Assembly (NCBI RefSeq): GCF_904846685.1
Contig: NZ_CAJHBQ010000002.1
Location: 124,001-188,000 of the forward strand
Reading direction: 5' to 3'
Origin: Psychrobacter submarinus
Lineage (GTDB): Bacteria; Pseudomonadota; Gammaproteobacteria; Pseudomonadales; Moraxellaceae
DNA: 64,000 nucleotides
The notes under the pieces were generated by a model. That model saw only the letters and a list, made by a program, of their open reading frames with translations. It did not search any database and was not told the origin of the DNA. Position numbers and translations under genes: made by a program. Every line of letters begins with the position of its first letter. The first letter of the stretch is position 1. Below are positions 1 to 9,418 of the stretch, one piece after another.

Positions 1-898
1 TGCCTCTTGGCAAGTTATTGGTGATGTCATTTGCCAGCCGCTTCGCTTGCGCTAACGTCAAATGACCTGTCATCGCAAGAGAGGCGTTATTTGCGACCAA
101 ATAGCGGTTCTGAAAGTCTTGCAAGTCTTTTTGGTTCAGAGTCGGCACCGTCTCAAGTGTACCAGAGGAGGGGTGAGCATAAGGGTGCGTGCCATAGAGC
201 GCTTTGTTAAAAGCGAGACTGGCAAGGCTACCTGGATCTTGTTTTTGTTGCTGCAGACCGACTAGGAGTCTGGCTTTATTGCGGGCCAGTATTTGTTCAT
301 TAAAAGTCGGCTCAGTGAGCATCTGGGTCATCAAGTCGATAGCGGGGAGCAGATGCTCATCATCAGACAAACTTCTGAGCGAGACGATAAACATATCCTT
401 ATAAGCGCTACTATTTAGCGTAATACCTAGAGTCTCCACCGCGCGAGTGAAGTCATCTTCATCTCTGGTCTCAGTGCCCTGAGTGAGCATAGTGGCGACC
501 ATGTTAGCGATACCAAAACCTTGCTTGCGAATACTGCCATCACGGGCGCTACCGGCGTTGAAACGCAAATCGATATCGACGATAGGGAGGGCAGTAGTAC
601 GGACAAAGGAGACGGGTACGCCGGAGACAGTCGTGAAATGCTCAATATCAGGAACAGTCATTTTCAAAGGAGCAACGTTATCAAGGCTTGTGAGTTTTGA
701 CAGGGCGGCAATAGGCGCACGGCTATCAACATTTGCAGCTGAACCTTTATAGTCTTCAGCAATATCAGTATCGGCAAGAGCAGTATTAGAGAGCGCAGCT
801 AGTCCTAACAGGAGGCTACTGGTTAAAGTGGTGAGTAAGGCGCTTGGCGTAGCCTTTTTGGTAGTTGACTTAGTGACCAATGACGGTTTTTTATTCAT
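1..898 (-). CDS. M16 family zinc-peptidase-like protein, non-catalytic partner (partial, 3' end outside window)
   Basis: The reverse strand reads an open frame from ATG at 898 to the window edge, about 299 codons. It begins MNKKPSLVTKSTTKKATP and has a hydrophobic stretch ending SNTALA, which looks like a Sec signal peptide. The body (VSFVRTTALPIVDIDLRFNAG, then ARDGSIRKQGFGIANMVATM) aligns with the N-terminal fold of insulinase/processing-peptidase (M16) proteins. The usual HxxEH zinc motif is replaced by a sequence around GIANMVATM, so this is probably the non-catalytic subunit of a periplasmic M16 pair, with the catalytic partner encoded just upstream (944-2449). AAGAAAGAG lies just before the ATG as a ribosome site. 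The product is only partly visible. Confidence 0.85.
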   Translation of the reverse strand, partial: MNKKPSLVTKSTTKKATPSALLTTLTSSLLLGLAALSNTALADTDIAEDYKGSAANVDSRAPIAALSKLTSLDNVAPLKMTVPDIEHFTTVSGVPVSFVRTTALPIVDIDLRFNAGSARDGSIRKQGFGIANMVATMLTQGTETRDEDDFTRAVETLGITLNSSAYKDMFIVSLRSLSDDEHLLPAIDLMTQMLTEPTFNEQILARNKARLLVGLQQQKQDPGSLASLAFNKALYGTHPYAHPSSGTLETVPTLNQKDLQDFQNRYLVANNASLAMTGHLTLAQAKRLANDITNNLPRG

Positions 899-943
899 AG
901 CTCTTTCTTATTTGTAGTAGGCATTTGAGTAGCAGTGTGCTCA

Positions 944-2449
944 TTAGCGATGCTTTTTGACCGCATTATCAGTACTGGTGTTAGCCGTGCTGTTAGGCGG
1001 CACAATGTGCATAACGGTCAAATTGTCTTCGACGAGATACTTTTGACTGGCAGCCTGAATGTCAGCCACAGAGACTTCATCGAGCTTAGCTGGTAGGTTG
1101 GCGATTATTCGATCATCAATACCGATGGTCTGTAGCGAGCCAATCATACGCGCTTGTCCTGCCATGCTGTCTTGCGCGTAGACGAGACCGGTCACGGTAT
1201 TGGTTTTTGCCCGAGCAATCTCGTCCGCCTCGATAGGATCGCGCATGAGCTTATCGATCTCATTGCTAATAGCTTGCTGCGCTTGCTCTAAGCTGACGCC
1301 TTCGCGCGGCGTGGCCTGAATAAGAAACAGACCATCGCCGCGATCAAACAAATCATAAGAAGTACCGACGCTCGTCAGTAAGTTCTGCTCCCGAATGAGC
1401 CGGCTCTCAAGTCTGGCAGAGAGTCCGCCATCGAGGACGTCTTGCGCTAACGATAAAGCATAGGCTTGGTTTTCGTGACCTAAGCCTACGGTCAGTAAGC
1501 TTGGCACGTTAAAGCCCATCAGCAGTACTGGCACTTTTACCGCTTGCTCTGAGTCGACCTTTTGATAGCCGCGAAAGCCTTGTTGACGAACGGATGGACG
1601 CTCAGGCAGCGTGCTTGGTTTAAGCTCACCAAAGTAACGTTTGACTTGTGACAATACCGCTTCAGGCTGCACATCTCCTACGATGACTAACGTAGCATTA
1701 TTAGGCGCATACCAAGCCTGATACCAGTCTTTGAGCTCGCCTAGGGTGATAGATTCAAGCTCATCCATAGGCCCAATTACCGACTCGCCTTTAGGGCTAT
1801 CAGGTAGGGCGAGCAGACGAAACGACTCATAAGCTTTGGCTAGCGGGTTATCATCGGTGCGTTGGCGGCGCTCCTCCATGACCACTTGATGCTCTTTGGC
1901 AAACTCCTCTTCATTGAACAACAAATTTGTCATGCGATCGGCTTCAAGCTCTAATGCGAGCGGCAAGCGATTGACCGGAAACAGCTCGTAGTAGCCAGTG
2001 TAATCGTAGCTAGTAAAGGCATTGTTTGAGCCGCCAAACTTAGCGATTAGACGCTCATAATCATCGCTTGAAACGTCAGCGGTGCCTTTGAACATCATAT
2101 GTTCAAGTAAATGCGAGATACCGCCTTTATCCACGGGCTCATCTGTCGAGCCGACACGGTACCAGATCTGGGTCATAGCGACAGGAGCACGGTGATCTTC
2201 TTTGATAATGACTTTAAGACCATTATCTAACAGATACTCATGACGACCTGAGAGATCCATTTGTAAATCAGATGCGCTATTCGCCGTCTCGCTAGCCACG
2301 TTTGGTGAAGTAGCGGTCTGCGCTGCTGGAGTTGCAGTCACTGTTGTAGTCTGACAGGCAGCGAGCGTAGCTATCAAGCTTAGCATGCCCGCAGTTCGCC
2401 GTAATAAACGAGACGGTTTGGATGAATAATGGTAACGCTTCACAAGCAT
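944..2449 (-). CDS. M16 family metallopeptidase, lipoprotein, catalytic subunit
   Basis: This 501-residue protein is a zinc-dependent peptidase of the insulinase/mitochondrial-processing-peptidase family (M16). The zinc motif is HLLEH at residues 113-117, and the third ligand is expected in MEERR near residue 192, at the usual distance. The N-terminus carries a lipoprotein signal with lipobox LAAC (Cys32), so the enzyme should be anchored to a membrane facing the periplasm. A second M16 gene without the zinc motif follows after 45 bp on the same strand. Such pairs usually form a heterodimer with one active site. Substrate unknown. Confidence 0.93.
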   Translation of the reverse strand: MLVKRYHYSSKPSRLLRRTAGMLSLIATLAACQTTTVTATPAAQTATSPNVASETANSASDLQMDLSGRHEYLLDNGLKVIIKEDHRAPVAMTQIWYRVGSTDEPVDKGGISHLLEHMMFKGTADVSSDDYERLIAKFGGSNNAFTSYDYTGYYELFPVNRLPLALELEADRMTNLLFNEEEFAKEHQVVMEERRQRTDDNPLAKAYESFRLLALPDSPKGESVIGPMDELESITLGELKDWYQAWYAPNNATLVIVGDVQPEAVLSQVKRYFGELKPSTLPERPSVRQQGFRGYQKVDSEQAVKVPVLLMGFNVPSLLTVGLGHENQAYALSLAQDVLDGGLSARLESRLIREQNLLTSVGTSYDLFDRGDGLFLIQATPREGVSLEQAQQAISNEIDKLMRDPIEADEIARAKTNTVTGLVYAQDSMAGQARMIGSLQTIGIDDRIIANLPAKLDEVSVADIQAASQKYLVEDNLTVMHIVPPNSTANTSTDNAVKKHR

Positions 2450-2507
2450 AATATTCTCAAATGTTAAAAACGATAAATAGGGCTATATCCATTAAAGTGC
2501 TACGCAA

Positions 2508-2699
2508 TTAGATGGATTTATGCCCGCCAACCATGACGCTTGCGGTAGGTTTAAGACCTTGCGTAGTGTGACAACCACTCGTTACCAAAGCGGATGCCGC
2601 GATGGCTACAGCTAGAGCACCTGTCAGAACGGTCTTAGAAACAGTCGTTTTGGGCTGAGGTTTTTTATTAATGTTATGAGTGGATAGGGTAGATGACAT
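2508..2699 (-). CDS. small putative lipoprotein, function unknown
   Basis: A 63-residue frame with a basic start, a hydrophobic segment (VLTGALAVAIAASALVTSGC) and a Cys at the end of that segment, which resembles a lipoprotein signal with an imperfect lipobox (TSGC). Only about 20 residues, ending VMVGGHKSI, would remain after processing. It lies 58 bp upstream of the M16 pair on the same strand and may be its first cistron. I do not recognise the family. Its shape and position suggest a real gene, but a frame this short could be non-coding. Confidence 0.5.
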   Translation of the reverse strand: MSSTLSTHNINKKPQPKTTVSKTVLTGALAVAIAASALVTSGCHTTQGLKPTASVMVGGHKSI

Positions 2700-3114
2700 G
2701 AGCGTTCCTGATAGTAAAAATCGAGTAATAAAAGCCTAGTAATAAAAGTCTGATCCTACTTGATCATAATGGCACTAAACAAATCGATGGCTAAGGATAG
2801 GCCAATCTTAATTAAACTGAGGTCGGAGTTTTGTGTCTAAATCTTAAGCGAAGCTTGCATAGCTCTTTATTTATTAAGTGTATAGCTAGTAACATATCTA
2901 ATTGGTATCTCATTAGAATTTGGTAGCTGTGTTTTTATAAGCTTATTTTTATAAGCTTAGACAACTAGCATTAATGAGGCTGCACCGAATTATGCTAAAC
3001 TAAGGTATATGCATCTATGCTTCTTATACGTTTCTTATAACACGGTAACTCATTAAAACTAGGGTCTATTAAACAGATCCCAAATAATACTTTGATCAAT
3101 TTTAGGGCAAGTTT
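2700..3114. other. intergenic region between divergent small lipoprotein and ftsY
   Basis: About 415 AT-rich bases separate two divergent transcription units and must hold both promoters. A tandem duplication of TTTTTATAAGCTTA (2932-2945 and 2946-2959) is the only clear structure. I could not pick a convincing promoter pair for either gene, and no gene or RNA is recognisable. Confidence 0.5.
2932..2959. repeat. 14-bp perfect tandem repeat
   Basis: Two adjacent identical copies of TTTTTATAAGCTTA lie in the ftsY upstream spacer. Each copy contains the palindrome TAAGCTTA. It may be a slippage duplication; a paired operator is possible but unsupported. Confidence 0.7.
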
Positions 3115-4527
3115 ATGAATAATGCTGACAATCCCAATCGCGTGGTTATCAATCTAGATGGTGATCTAGATAATTTAGATGACGATGATATTACCTTACC
3201 CAGTTTGCCGGTGCAATCGGTCGATATTATTGATGAGGCGAAGTCTGCGAACACGACTCCTATTGAGCCTACAGAGGCTACGGAAACCGCATCAGATAAA
3301 GCTGCCAACGCTACGCAAGTGGGTAATATAGCGTTAGGATCCCCTATTGTGTCGCCGGAAGCAGACAGCGAAACGCCAAACCAGTCCACAGACGTAGCAG
3401 CTAGTGATGACAAGACTGATATCAATAATGACTCAGCTGAGTTTGATGTCTCTAAGGTTGACGTACCAAAAATGCCCTTACAAGCACAGTTAGGAGAAGC
3501 TACAAACGCTAGCAAAGAGGACGCTCATTTAGAACCAAGCACAAAGGCGACAGCGCAAGACGATCTACAAACCACTGAGCCTAAAGGCGGTAAAAAAGGC
3601 AGTTGGTTCAACCGGATGAAGTCAGGTCTGAGTAAATCGCGCAAAAATCTAGCTGAGGGGATGGTCAGTATTCTGATCGGTGGCAAAGAGATTGACGATG
3701 AGCTGCTAGAGGAAGTGGAAGATCAGCTGCTCGTTGCAGATATCGGGGTGAATGCGACTAATCGTATTATCAAGAGCTTAACTGAGCAGACCGCTCGTGG
3801 CGATCTGATTTATGCGCATTCTCTTTATAAAGCGCTACAAAACGAGCTGGTCGATATTTTGACGCCAAAAGTTGCGCCGCTGATGATTGATACTAGTAAA
3901 AAGCCCTTTGTGATTTTGATGGTTGGCGTCAATGGCGTGGGTAAAACCACGACTATAGGTAAGCTTGCCAAACGCCTGCAAGGCGAGGGTAAATCAGTAA
4001 TGCTTGCCGCTGGAGATACATTCAGAGCGGCCGCGACTGAGCAGCTACAGATTTGGGGTGAGCGTAATAATATCCCTGTCGTGGCTCAAGGTCATGGCTC
4101 AGATAGTGCCTCGGTTATCTTTGATGCGATGCAATCGGCTAAGGCAAAAAACATCGATGTACTGATTGCTGATACTGCTGGGCGCTTGCAAAATAAAACC
4201 CATCTGATGAGCGAGCTTGAAAAAGTCGTACGGGTCATGCGTAAGGCGGATGAAACAGCGCCGCACGAAGGTATGATTGTCCTCGATGCTGGTACTGGCC
4301 AAAACGCGATTAATCAAGTTAAGCTATTTAATGAAGCAGTACCGCTGACTGGTATTACAGTGACTAAGCTTGATGGTACTGCCAAAGGCGGGGTAGTCTT
4401 CAATATCGCTGAAACTACCGATGTTCCTATTCGCTATATTGGCGTTGGCGAGTCTATTGATGACTTGCGCGCCTTTAGTCCTAAACAATTTGTCGCGGCG
4501 CTCTTTGAGACGGATGATAAAGAGTAG
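3115..4527 (+). CDS. ftsY: signal recognition particle receptor FtsY
   Basis: FtsY is the membrane-associated GTPase that receives SRP-ribosome-nascent-chain complexes for co-translational insertion of membrane proteins. The 470-residue protein has a long acidic, low-complexity N-terminal A domain (about residues 1-160), then the N domain and the SRP GTPase G domain. Visible motifs are the P loop GVNGVGKTTT (271-280), DTFRAAATEQL, DTAGRLQNKT and TKLDGTAKGG. The acidic region is long but within the range known in gammaproteobacteria. It is followed 47 bp later by ogt. The usual ftsE/ftsX neighbours are not adjacent. Confidence 0.97.
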   Translation: MNNADNPNRVVINLDGDLDNLDDDDITLPSLPVQSVDIIDEAKSANTTPIEPTEATETASDKAANATQVGNIALGSPIVSPEADSETPNQSTDVAASDDKTDINNDSAEFDVSKVDVPKMPLQAQLGEATNASKEDAHLEPSTKATAQDDLQTTEPKGGKKGSWFNRMKSGLSKSRKNLAEGMVSILIGGKEIDDELLEEVEDQLLVADIGVNATNRIIKSLTEQTARGDLIYAHSLYKALQNELVDILTPKVAPLMIDTSKKPFVILMVGVNGVGKTTTIGKLAKRLQGEGKSVMLAAGDTFRAAATEQLQIWGERNNIPVVAQGHGSDSASVIFDAMQSAKAKNIDVLIADTAGRLQNKTHLMSELEKVVRVMRKADETAPHEGMIVLDAGTGQNAINQVKLFNEAVPLTGITVTKLDGTAKGGVVFNIAETTDVPIRYIGVGESIDDLRAFSPKQFVAALFETDDKE

Positions 4528-4574
4528 CAGCTGATGCTTAGTGCATTTACATAGGTCTTTGAGGACAAGAGATA

Positions 4575-5165
4575 ATGATACTAGTTACCACGACCAAACT
4601 ACAAACCTATAGGCTAGTCTTGATGGTGATTCAAAGTGAGGGCAGCTCAGCTGATAAAGACGAGCCGAAGCTTGTGCAAGTCAGCTGGCTGTCGCAGGAT
4701 CAATGGTGGACGGACGCAAAATCATTTGCCAAGCTCAAAAAGCACTATCAATTGGCAGATAGCGACTTTAAGTTTATTGAAAAAAATAGCCTAAGCACAG
4801 ACGAGCCGGCACAAGCGGTATTGATTGACGCTATTATTCAAATTCGGGAGTATGCGTTAGAAGAAAGGAGGGTTTTTGATTTGCCGCTTGACTTATCACT
4901 AGGGACTACATTTCAGCAACAAGTCTGGCAAGCGCTGCAAGAAATTAAGCACGGCGAAACCATAAGCTATGCTACTTTAGCGCGCCGCATCGGCAACCCC
5001 AAAGCGTTTCGCGCGGTCGCCAATGCCAACAGCAACAATCCTTTTAGTCTCGTTATTCCTTGTCACCGAGTCATAGCTAGCGATGGCAAACTTGGCGGTT
5101 ATACGGGCGGCCTAGACAAAAAACAGTATCTGCTAGCGCTCGAAGGCGTGAAGTGCAAGAGGTAA
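4575..5165 (+). CDS. ogt: methylated-DNA-[protein]-cysteine S-methyltransferase (Ogt/AGT type)
   Basis: This suicide repair protein transfers alkyl groups from O6-alkylguanine or O4-alkylthymine to its own cysteine. The 196-residue product carries the active-site motif PCHRV (Cys163) inside VIPCHRVIASDGKLGGYTGG, preceded by the helix-turn-helix part FQQQVWQALQEIKHGETISYATLA. The N-terminal domain is poorly conserved, so the start is less certain; an internal ATG at codon 17 is an alternative. It lies 47 bp after ftsY on the same strand and may be co-transcribed. A mobile repeat begins 10 bp after the stop codon. Confidence 0.93.
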   Translation: MILVTTTKLQTYRLVLMVIQSEGSSADKDEPKLVQVSWLSQDQWWTDAKSFAKLKKHYQLADSDFKFIEKNSLSTDEPAQAVLIDAIIQIREYALEERRVFDLPLDLSLGTTFQQQVWQALQEIKHGETISYATLARRIGNPKAFRAVANANSNNPFSLVIPCHRVIASDGKLGGYTGGLDKKQYLLALEGVKCKR

Positions 5166-5176
5166 AATTACGCTTA

Positions 5177-5441
5177 GGGCGTGATGAACATTCAAATGTG
5201 GCACTGGCGGCGGCTATTTTTCAGGCAATACGCAGTGAAATTTTCGAATCCTAGTCATTCTAGGATAGACAATTACGCCACGTATTGGCAAAAAAGAGCC
5301 CCGCCCCAAAGGGCTGATGCTAAAATCACCCCAAACGGTGTTGTAAACCTAGCTAAGGCCTCGACATTATCGTCGGTTTACGCCTAGTTTGGTGCGATTT
5401 TATCTATCAGCAGTCCTAATATTTGAATGTTCAACACGCCC
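5177..5441 (-). mobile_element. MITE-like element, long (GGGCGTGTTGAACATTC) family, copy 1
   Basis: A 265-bp intergenic element bounded by inverted termini GGGCGTGATGAACATTC and GAATGTTCAACACGCCC and flanked by TA on both sides. Reverse-complemented, it aligns along its length with the copy at 52116-52379, sharing segments such as GACGATAATG and ATTTTAGCATCAGCCC. It has no credible gene: the frame at 5181-5387 starts inside the terminal repeat. It is the most diverged long copy, with one base different in the left terminus (GTGATG against GTGTTG). Confidence 0.85.
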
Positions 5442-5460
5442 TAGTTTTATATAAAAATAA

Positions 5461-5487
5461 AAGCTAAACGTTGTACACGTTTAGCTT
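5461..5487 (-). terminator. rho-independent terminator of yebC
   Basis: The arms AAGCTAAACG and CGTTTAGCTT pair perfectly over 10 bp around a 7-nt loop. Read on the minus strand, the hairpin is followed by TTTTATTTTTATA. It lies about 45 bp beyond the yebC stop codon. Confidence 0.85.
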
Positions 5488-5532
5488 CTATAAATATTAG
5501 AGTTTAATCAAATTGAGTCATGATGCACTTAG

Positions 5533-6285
5533 TTACTCTGACTCCAGCTGCGCCATAACCTCATCTGAGATATGGACATTGCTATAAACCTCTTGTACAT
5601 CATCGATATCTTCTAGCATATCGAGCATTTTCATCACTTTTTCAGCGTCATCTACATTATCGATCTCCGCACTAGTTGCAGGGGCCATAGTGACCTCAGC
5701 ACTGTCAGAGACTAAGCCTGCTTGATTAAGCGCATCTTTGACTTGACCGAAGCTTTCCCATTCAGTTGTAACAAGCAACGACTCGCCATCGTTCTCGACA
5801 TCGAGCGCGCCAGCATCAAGTGCAGCCAGTAGCACATCGTCTTCGAGGCTGACATCATCGAAGCGAATCTCGCCGCGTTTGGTAAACAGATAAGCGACAG
5901 AACCGCTCGTGCCCAAGTTACCATCAAACTTAGTAAAAGCATGACGGACTTCGCTGACTGTGCGGTTGAGGTTATCAGTCATAGTCTCAACTAATACTGC
6001 TACGCCGCCAACACCGTAGCCTTCATAACTGACTTCTTCCATGTTTTCGTTGTCACCGCCGCCAGTGCCGCGATCCACCGCGCGATTGATAGTATCGCGG
6101 GTCATATTGACAGACAGCGCTTTTTCTACAGCGGCTCGAAGACGCGGGTTTTTATCAGGGTCAGGATCGCCTTGCTTGGCAGCTGACACAATCTCACGAA
6201 TGACTTTAGTAAATATCTTACCTTTTATCGCATCCTGACGAGCTTTTTTGTGTTTAATGTTTGACCATTTGGAATGACCTGCCAT
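5533..6285 (-). CDS. yebC: YebC/PmpR family protein (TACO1-like translation or transcription factor)
   Basis: The 250-residue protein starts with the family signature [19 protein letters not shown] and continues with [23 protein letters not shown]. YebC proteins are cytosolic and were long annotated as DNA-binding regulators. More recent work links them to relief of ribosome stalling on difficult sequences such as proline runs. Length and domains are typical. It is transcribed alone toward a clear terminator at 5461-5487. It is not next to the ruvABC genes as in many relatives. Confidence 0.95.
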   Translation of the reverse strand: MAGHSKWSNIKHKKARQDAIKGKIFTKVIREIVSAAKQGDPDPDKNPRLRAAVEKALSVNMTRDTINRAVDRGTGGGDNENMEEVSYEGYGVGGVAVLVETMTDNLNRTVSEVRHAFTKFDGNLGTSGSVAYLFTKRGEIRFDDVSLEDDVLLAALDAGALDVENDGESLLVTTEWESFGQVKDALNQAGLVSDSAEVTMAPATSAEIDNVDDAEKVMKMLDMLEDIDDVQEVYSNVHISDEVMAQLESE

Positions 6286-6513
6286 ATTACATCCTTAAAG
6301 TTTACCTAAACGGCTGATGTGTAAGTGTGCGATTTGTATATTGTTAAAAGCTATTTTTTGCTACACTGTGACAACCTGATTGTGGGTTAGTACGCAAATT
6401 AGCCTGAGTGAATGAGCAGTATTATAAACCACTTATAGCTATTTTGACAAAACTCCTCTTTGGCGACTAAGCCTATTTATCAGAATCACCTTCCGACTTA
6501 AGCCCTAAACTCT

Positions 6514-7344
6514 ATGAAGCAACCAACCGCTGAAGCTATTACTCATATGCGTAATCGTATCCATGTCATCATTGAGGGCACAGATACGCGTCTAGGTAAG
6601 CTTTTTGATATCGTGTTACTGATTGCCATTTTGACCAGTGTCGCTGTGGTGATGCTCGATAGTGTGCTTTATATGCGTTTGCAATATGGCACTTTGTTTT
6701 TTTACGCTGAATGGTTTTTTACGATTTTATTTACCATTGAGTATTTGCTACGCTTATTTTCAGCGCCAAACCGCTTTCGATATGCCTTTAGCTTTTTTGG
6801 TATTGTTGACTTACTGTCGGTACTTCCAAGCTATCTAAGCTTGCTGTTTGTGGGCGTGCAGTATCTATTAGTGATCCGTATTTTGCGGATTCTGCGCGTA
6901 TTTCGGGTGCTCAAGCTCAAAGCTTACATGCAGCAAGCGGGCTTTTTGGCCTCAGCCTTGAAGACCAGTCAGCAAAAGATTACCGTCTTCTTTTTATCCT
7001 TAGTGCTGCTCGTGACCATCTTTGGCTCGGTGGTATACGTGGTGGAGGGCCCAGAAAATGGCTTTACCAGTATTCCGCTTTCCATCTATTGGGCAGTAGT
7101 GACGGTAACGACTACCGGTTATGGCGATATGTCACCGAAGACACCGATCGGGCAAGCGATTGCATCGATGGTGATGATCACCGGTTATGCGATTATTGCC
7201 GTGCCTACGGGTATTTTTACCGCTGAGCTGGCGCGTAATATGCGCCCTCAGCTCAACCCTATTACTTGTCCAAACTGTGGTAAATTTGGTCATGCGGTAG
7301 GGGCTGGATACTGTGATCGTTGCGGCCACGCGCTACATGTTTAA
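6514..7344 (+). CDS. voltage-gated-type potassium channel with C-terminal zinc ribbon
   Basis: The 276-residue protein has the six-helix plan of an inner-membrane Kv-type channel. An S4-like helix with regularly spaced arginines (RILRILRVFRVLK, residues 122-134) precedes the pore, and the selectivity filter is TTTGYGD (199-205). After the last helix comes a compact four-cysteine module, CPNC (252-255) and CDRC (267-270), that looks like a zinc ribbon. The cytosolic tail is otherwise very short, with no RCK domain, so gating is likely to depend on voltage and perhaps on the ribbon. It stands alone, divergent from yebC. The role is probably K+ transport or membrane potential control. Confidence 0.92.
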   Translation: MKQPTAEAITHMRNRIHVIIEGTDTRLGKLFDIVLLIAILTSVAVVMLDSVLYMRLQYGTLFFYAEWFFTILFTIEYLLRLFSAPNRFRYAFSFFGIVDLLSVLPSYLSLLFVGVQYLLVIRILRILRVFRVLKLKAYMQQAGFLASALKTSQQKITVFFLSLVLLVTIFGSVVYVVEGPENGFTSIPLSIYWAVVTVTTTGYGDMSPKTPIGQAIASMVMITGYAIIAVPTGIFTAELARNMRPQLNPITCPNCGKFGHAVGAGYCDRCGHALHV

Positions 7345-7426
7345 TCTAGTATCGGAGTGCTTAGTAGTAAGTCGTTTGTACTAAGTATTGGTACTAATTA
7401 ATTGATGCTAAGACTAATACTAAAGC

Positions 7427-8815
7427 CTACTGATTTGGAGTCTCAGTAAGCTGCGGCGAGATAGGTGCTACCGACTCTGCTTTGGTTAGGTTAGCTGCTG
7501 AGGATTCTGCTGTCGTGACTTCTAGATATTCATCAACCAAAGGCGACAAATCAATCTCCACGCCAAGATTAACGAGATTCCAGTATTGTCCTGACACTGT
7601 CCGATCGAGCATCATCGTGGTCGCTGAGGGCTGAAACTGATTAAAGTACTTCAATGAAGTACGCATTTGCGTGATCGCTTCGTGATGGACTTGACTGCTT
7701 GCAAAGTCAAAATCGCCTTCGTGATAAGGGGCAATAGATAAAGGTTTAAGGCCGATAGCGAGCCACTGTTTATAAAACTCCCCTGGAATATCCGTATCAT
7801 CGTCACGGCGTATGCCTAGCGCAATAAGATCTTGCTCAAGCGCGGTCACATCGCTGCGCACGGCATGCTGAGCAAAGCGGCGAAATAGCTGTACTTCATG
7901 ATCACTATAGCTACGGATACCTCCGAAATCGTAAGCGATGACGCTGCCATCAGGACGAAACGCAAAATTCCCTGGATGCGGATCGCAGTGCATTCGGTAC
8001 AAACCAAATAGTTGCCCGGCACTAAAATGAAATAGACGCTTAGCGATTTTTTGTTTGATATCATTATCCCAAGTAGCAGCGGTCGCTAGGCTCTCGCCCA
8101 TCTCTTCGCTCAAAGTAAGAATACGCTTTGAGGAGTGACTGCCGATCACTTTAGGAATAACAAGCCCGGTATCGCTAGCATGAAACGCGCCAAACACTCT
8201 GAGGTTACTCGCTTCTTTAATATAATCTAGCTCATCATATAAGCTGCTACGAATCTCATCAAAGAGCTGATTTTGTAGCTCGCGACTCATATTGAGCACA
8301 CCGGCGACTTTCAACGCCATTCGTACTTGCTTTAGGTCGCTATCGCAGTTTTCATCGACATTAGGGTATTGAACTTTGACGACTACGTTTTGACCTGAAG
8401 GCAGGGTTGCTTTATGTACTTGCCCGATAGAGGCGGCGGCGAAAGGCGTTTCTGCAAAATCAGCAAACAACTCACTAATAGGCGCTTTTAGCTCGCGCTC
8501 AACTTGCGAGCGTATCTGCGAGTAGGGCATAGGCGGTGCGTCTTTTTGTAGCTTCTCTAGAGCCTCTGCAACCTCTGGCGGAAAGACGTCTTTATATTGC
8601 GAAGCAATTTGCCCCACTTTCATCACCGCGCCTTTCATTTCACCTAGCGTCTCAGCGATTTGAATACCGACATCTTGCATCAGCTCTGATCGAGCTTGCA
8701 AGCGCTTTTCTTCATCGCTCGATAGATGTTTAAAAGAGTTTTTAGCGGCTTTACCTGCGATGCTTGCGGTCATACCTGCAAGCTTCATAAAGCGTTTTCC
8801 GGACGTTTTTGCCAT
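7427..8815 (-). CDS. ABC1/AarF/UbiB family atypical kinase
   Basis: The 462-residue protein belongs to the UbiB/COQ8 protein-kinase-like family, whose members support ubiquinone biosynthesis or lipid handling. Family marks are the KxGQ motif (KVGQ, 66-69), the alanine-rich nucleotide loop AAASIGQVHKA (about 126-136) in place of a glycine loop, the lysine in VVVKVQYP, DPHPGN (278-283) and DFG (296-298). No C-terminal transmembrane helices typical of true UbiB are seen, so this is likely the soluble ABC1 paralogue rather than ubiB itself. It is transcribed toward the K+ channel gene and lies upstream of nothing obvious in quinone synthesis. Confidence 0.9.
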   Translation of the reverse strand: MAKTSGKRFMKLAGMTASIAGKAAKNSFKHLSSDEEKRLQARSELMQDVGIQIAETLGEMKGAVMKVGQIASQYKDVFPPEVAEALEKLQKDAPPMPYSQIRSQVERELKAPISELFADFAETPFAAASIGQVHKATLPSGQNVVVKVQYPNVDENCDSDLKQVRMALKVAGVLNMSRELQNQLFDEIRSSLYDELDYIKEASNLRVFGAFHASDTGLVIPKVIGSHSSKRILTLSEEMGESLATAATWDNDIKQKIAKRLFHFSAGQLFGLYRMHCDPHPGNFAFRPDGSVIAYDFGGIRSYSDHEVQLFRRFAQHAVRSDVTALEQDLIALGIRRDDDTDIPGEFYKQWLAIGLKPLSIAPYHEGDFDFASSQVHHEAITQMRTSLKYFNQFQPSATTMMLDRTVSGQYWNLVNLGVEIDLSPLVDEYLEVTTAESSAANLTKAESVAPISPQLTETPNQ

Positions 8816-8929
8816 TCATATCACCATCTATCGAGTATTGAGTCGTCACCTTTTTATTAAGGCGTTTTTGTTTTAATCAAGCGACTCTATTTATATTAAT
8901 CACCAAAATTTAGGCTTAAAACACTCTGC

Positions 8930-9418
8930 TTAATCCGCTAAATTTGCTTGATATAAGTGAGCTAGCCAATACTCCAACGCCATCTGATAGCCTAAATGTC
9001 CAAGGCCGCAGATGACGCCGGTTGCAATATCGCTCAGATAAGAGTGCTGGCGAAACGGCTCGCGGCTATGAACATTGGATAAATGCACTTCGATGAAAGG
9101 CTTTTGTGTGGCGAGTAGAGCATCGCGGAGCGCCACCGACGTATGTGTAAAGGCACCGGGGTTAATAATGACGGCATCGACTTGTGTATCCTTATTCGCT
9201 AACAAACCATAGTGCTGAATCTCATCCACAAGTGTACCTTCGTGATTGGACTGAATACAGATAAGCTCAATATGATGTTTGGCTGCTTGCGACTGCAGGC
9301 GTGCTTCGATATCAGCTAAAGTCGTATGGCCATATATTTCAGGCTCGCGTTTGCCTAATAAGTTTAGGTTGACGCCATTGACTACGAGTAGCTTACGGTT
9401 ATAAGTAGATGCATCCAT
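8930..9418 (-). CDS. aroQ: type II 3-dehydroquinate dehydratase
   Basis: This enzyme catalyses the third step of the shikimate pathway, dehydrating 3-dehydroquinate to 3-dehydroshikimate. The 162-residue length is typical of the dodecameric type II enzyme. Visible motifs are [18 protein letters not shown], with catalytic Arg24 and Tyr29 in the lid, [16 protein letters not shown], and EVHLSN followed by a REPFR segment. accB and accC, which often follow aroQ, are not here. The gene appears monocistronic, and the spacer behind its start leads to csp. Confidence 0.96.
   Translation of the reverse strand: MDASTYNRKLLVVNGVNLNLLGKREPEIYGHTTLADIEARLQSQAAKHHIELICIQSNHEGTLVDEIQHYGLLANKDTQVDAVIINPGAFTHTSVALRDALLATQKPFIEVHLSNVHSREPFRQHSYLSDIATGVICGLGHLGYQMALEYWLAHLYQANLAD

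Noticed and set aside
3102..3515. 137-codon frame opposite the start of ftsY
   Set aside because: It is a shadow of the low-complexity acidic region of ftsY on the other strand.
5181..5387. 68-codon frame (MMNIQMWHW...) downstream of ogt
   Set aside because: It begins inside the terminal repeat of the mobile element and shows no protein pattern; the DNA is explained by the element.
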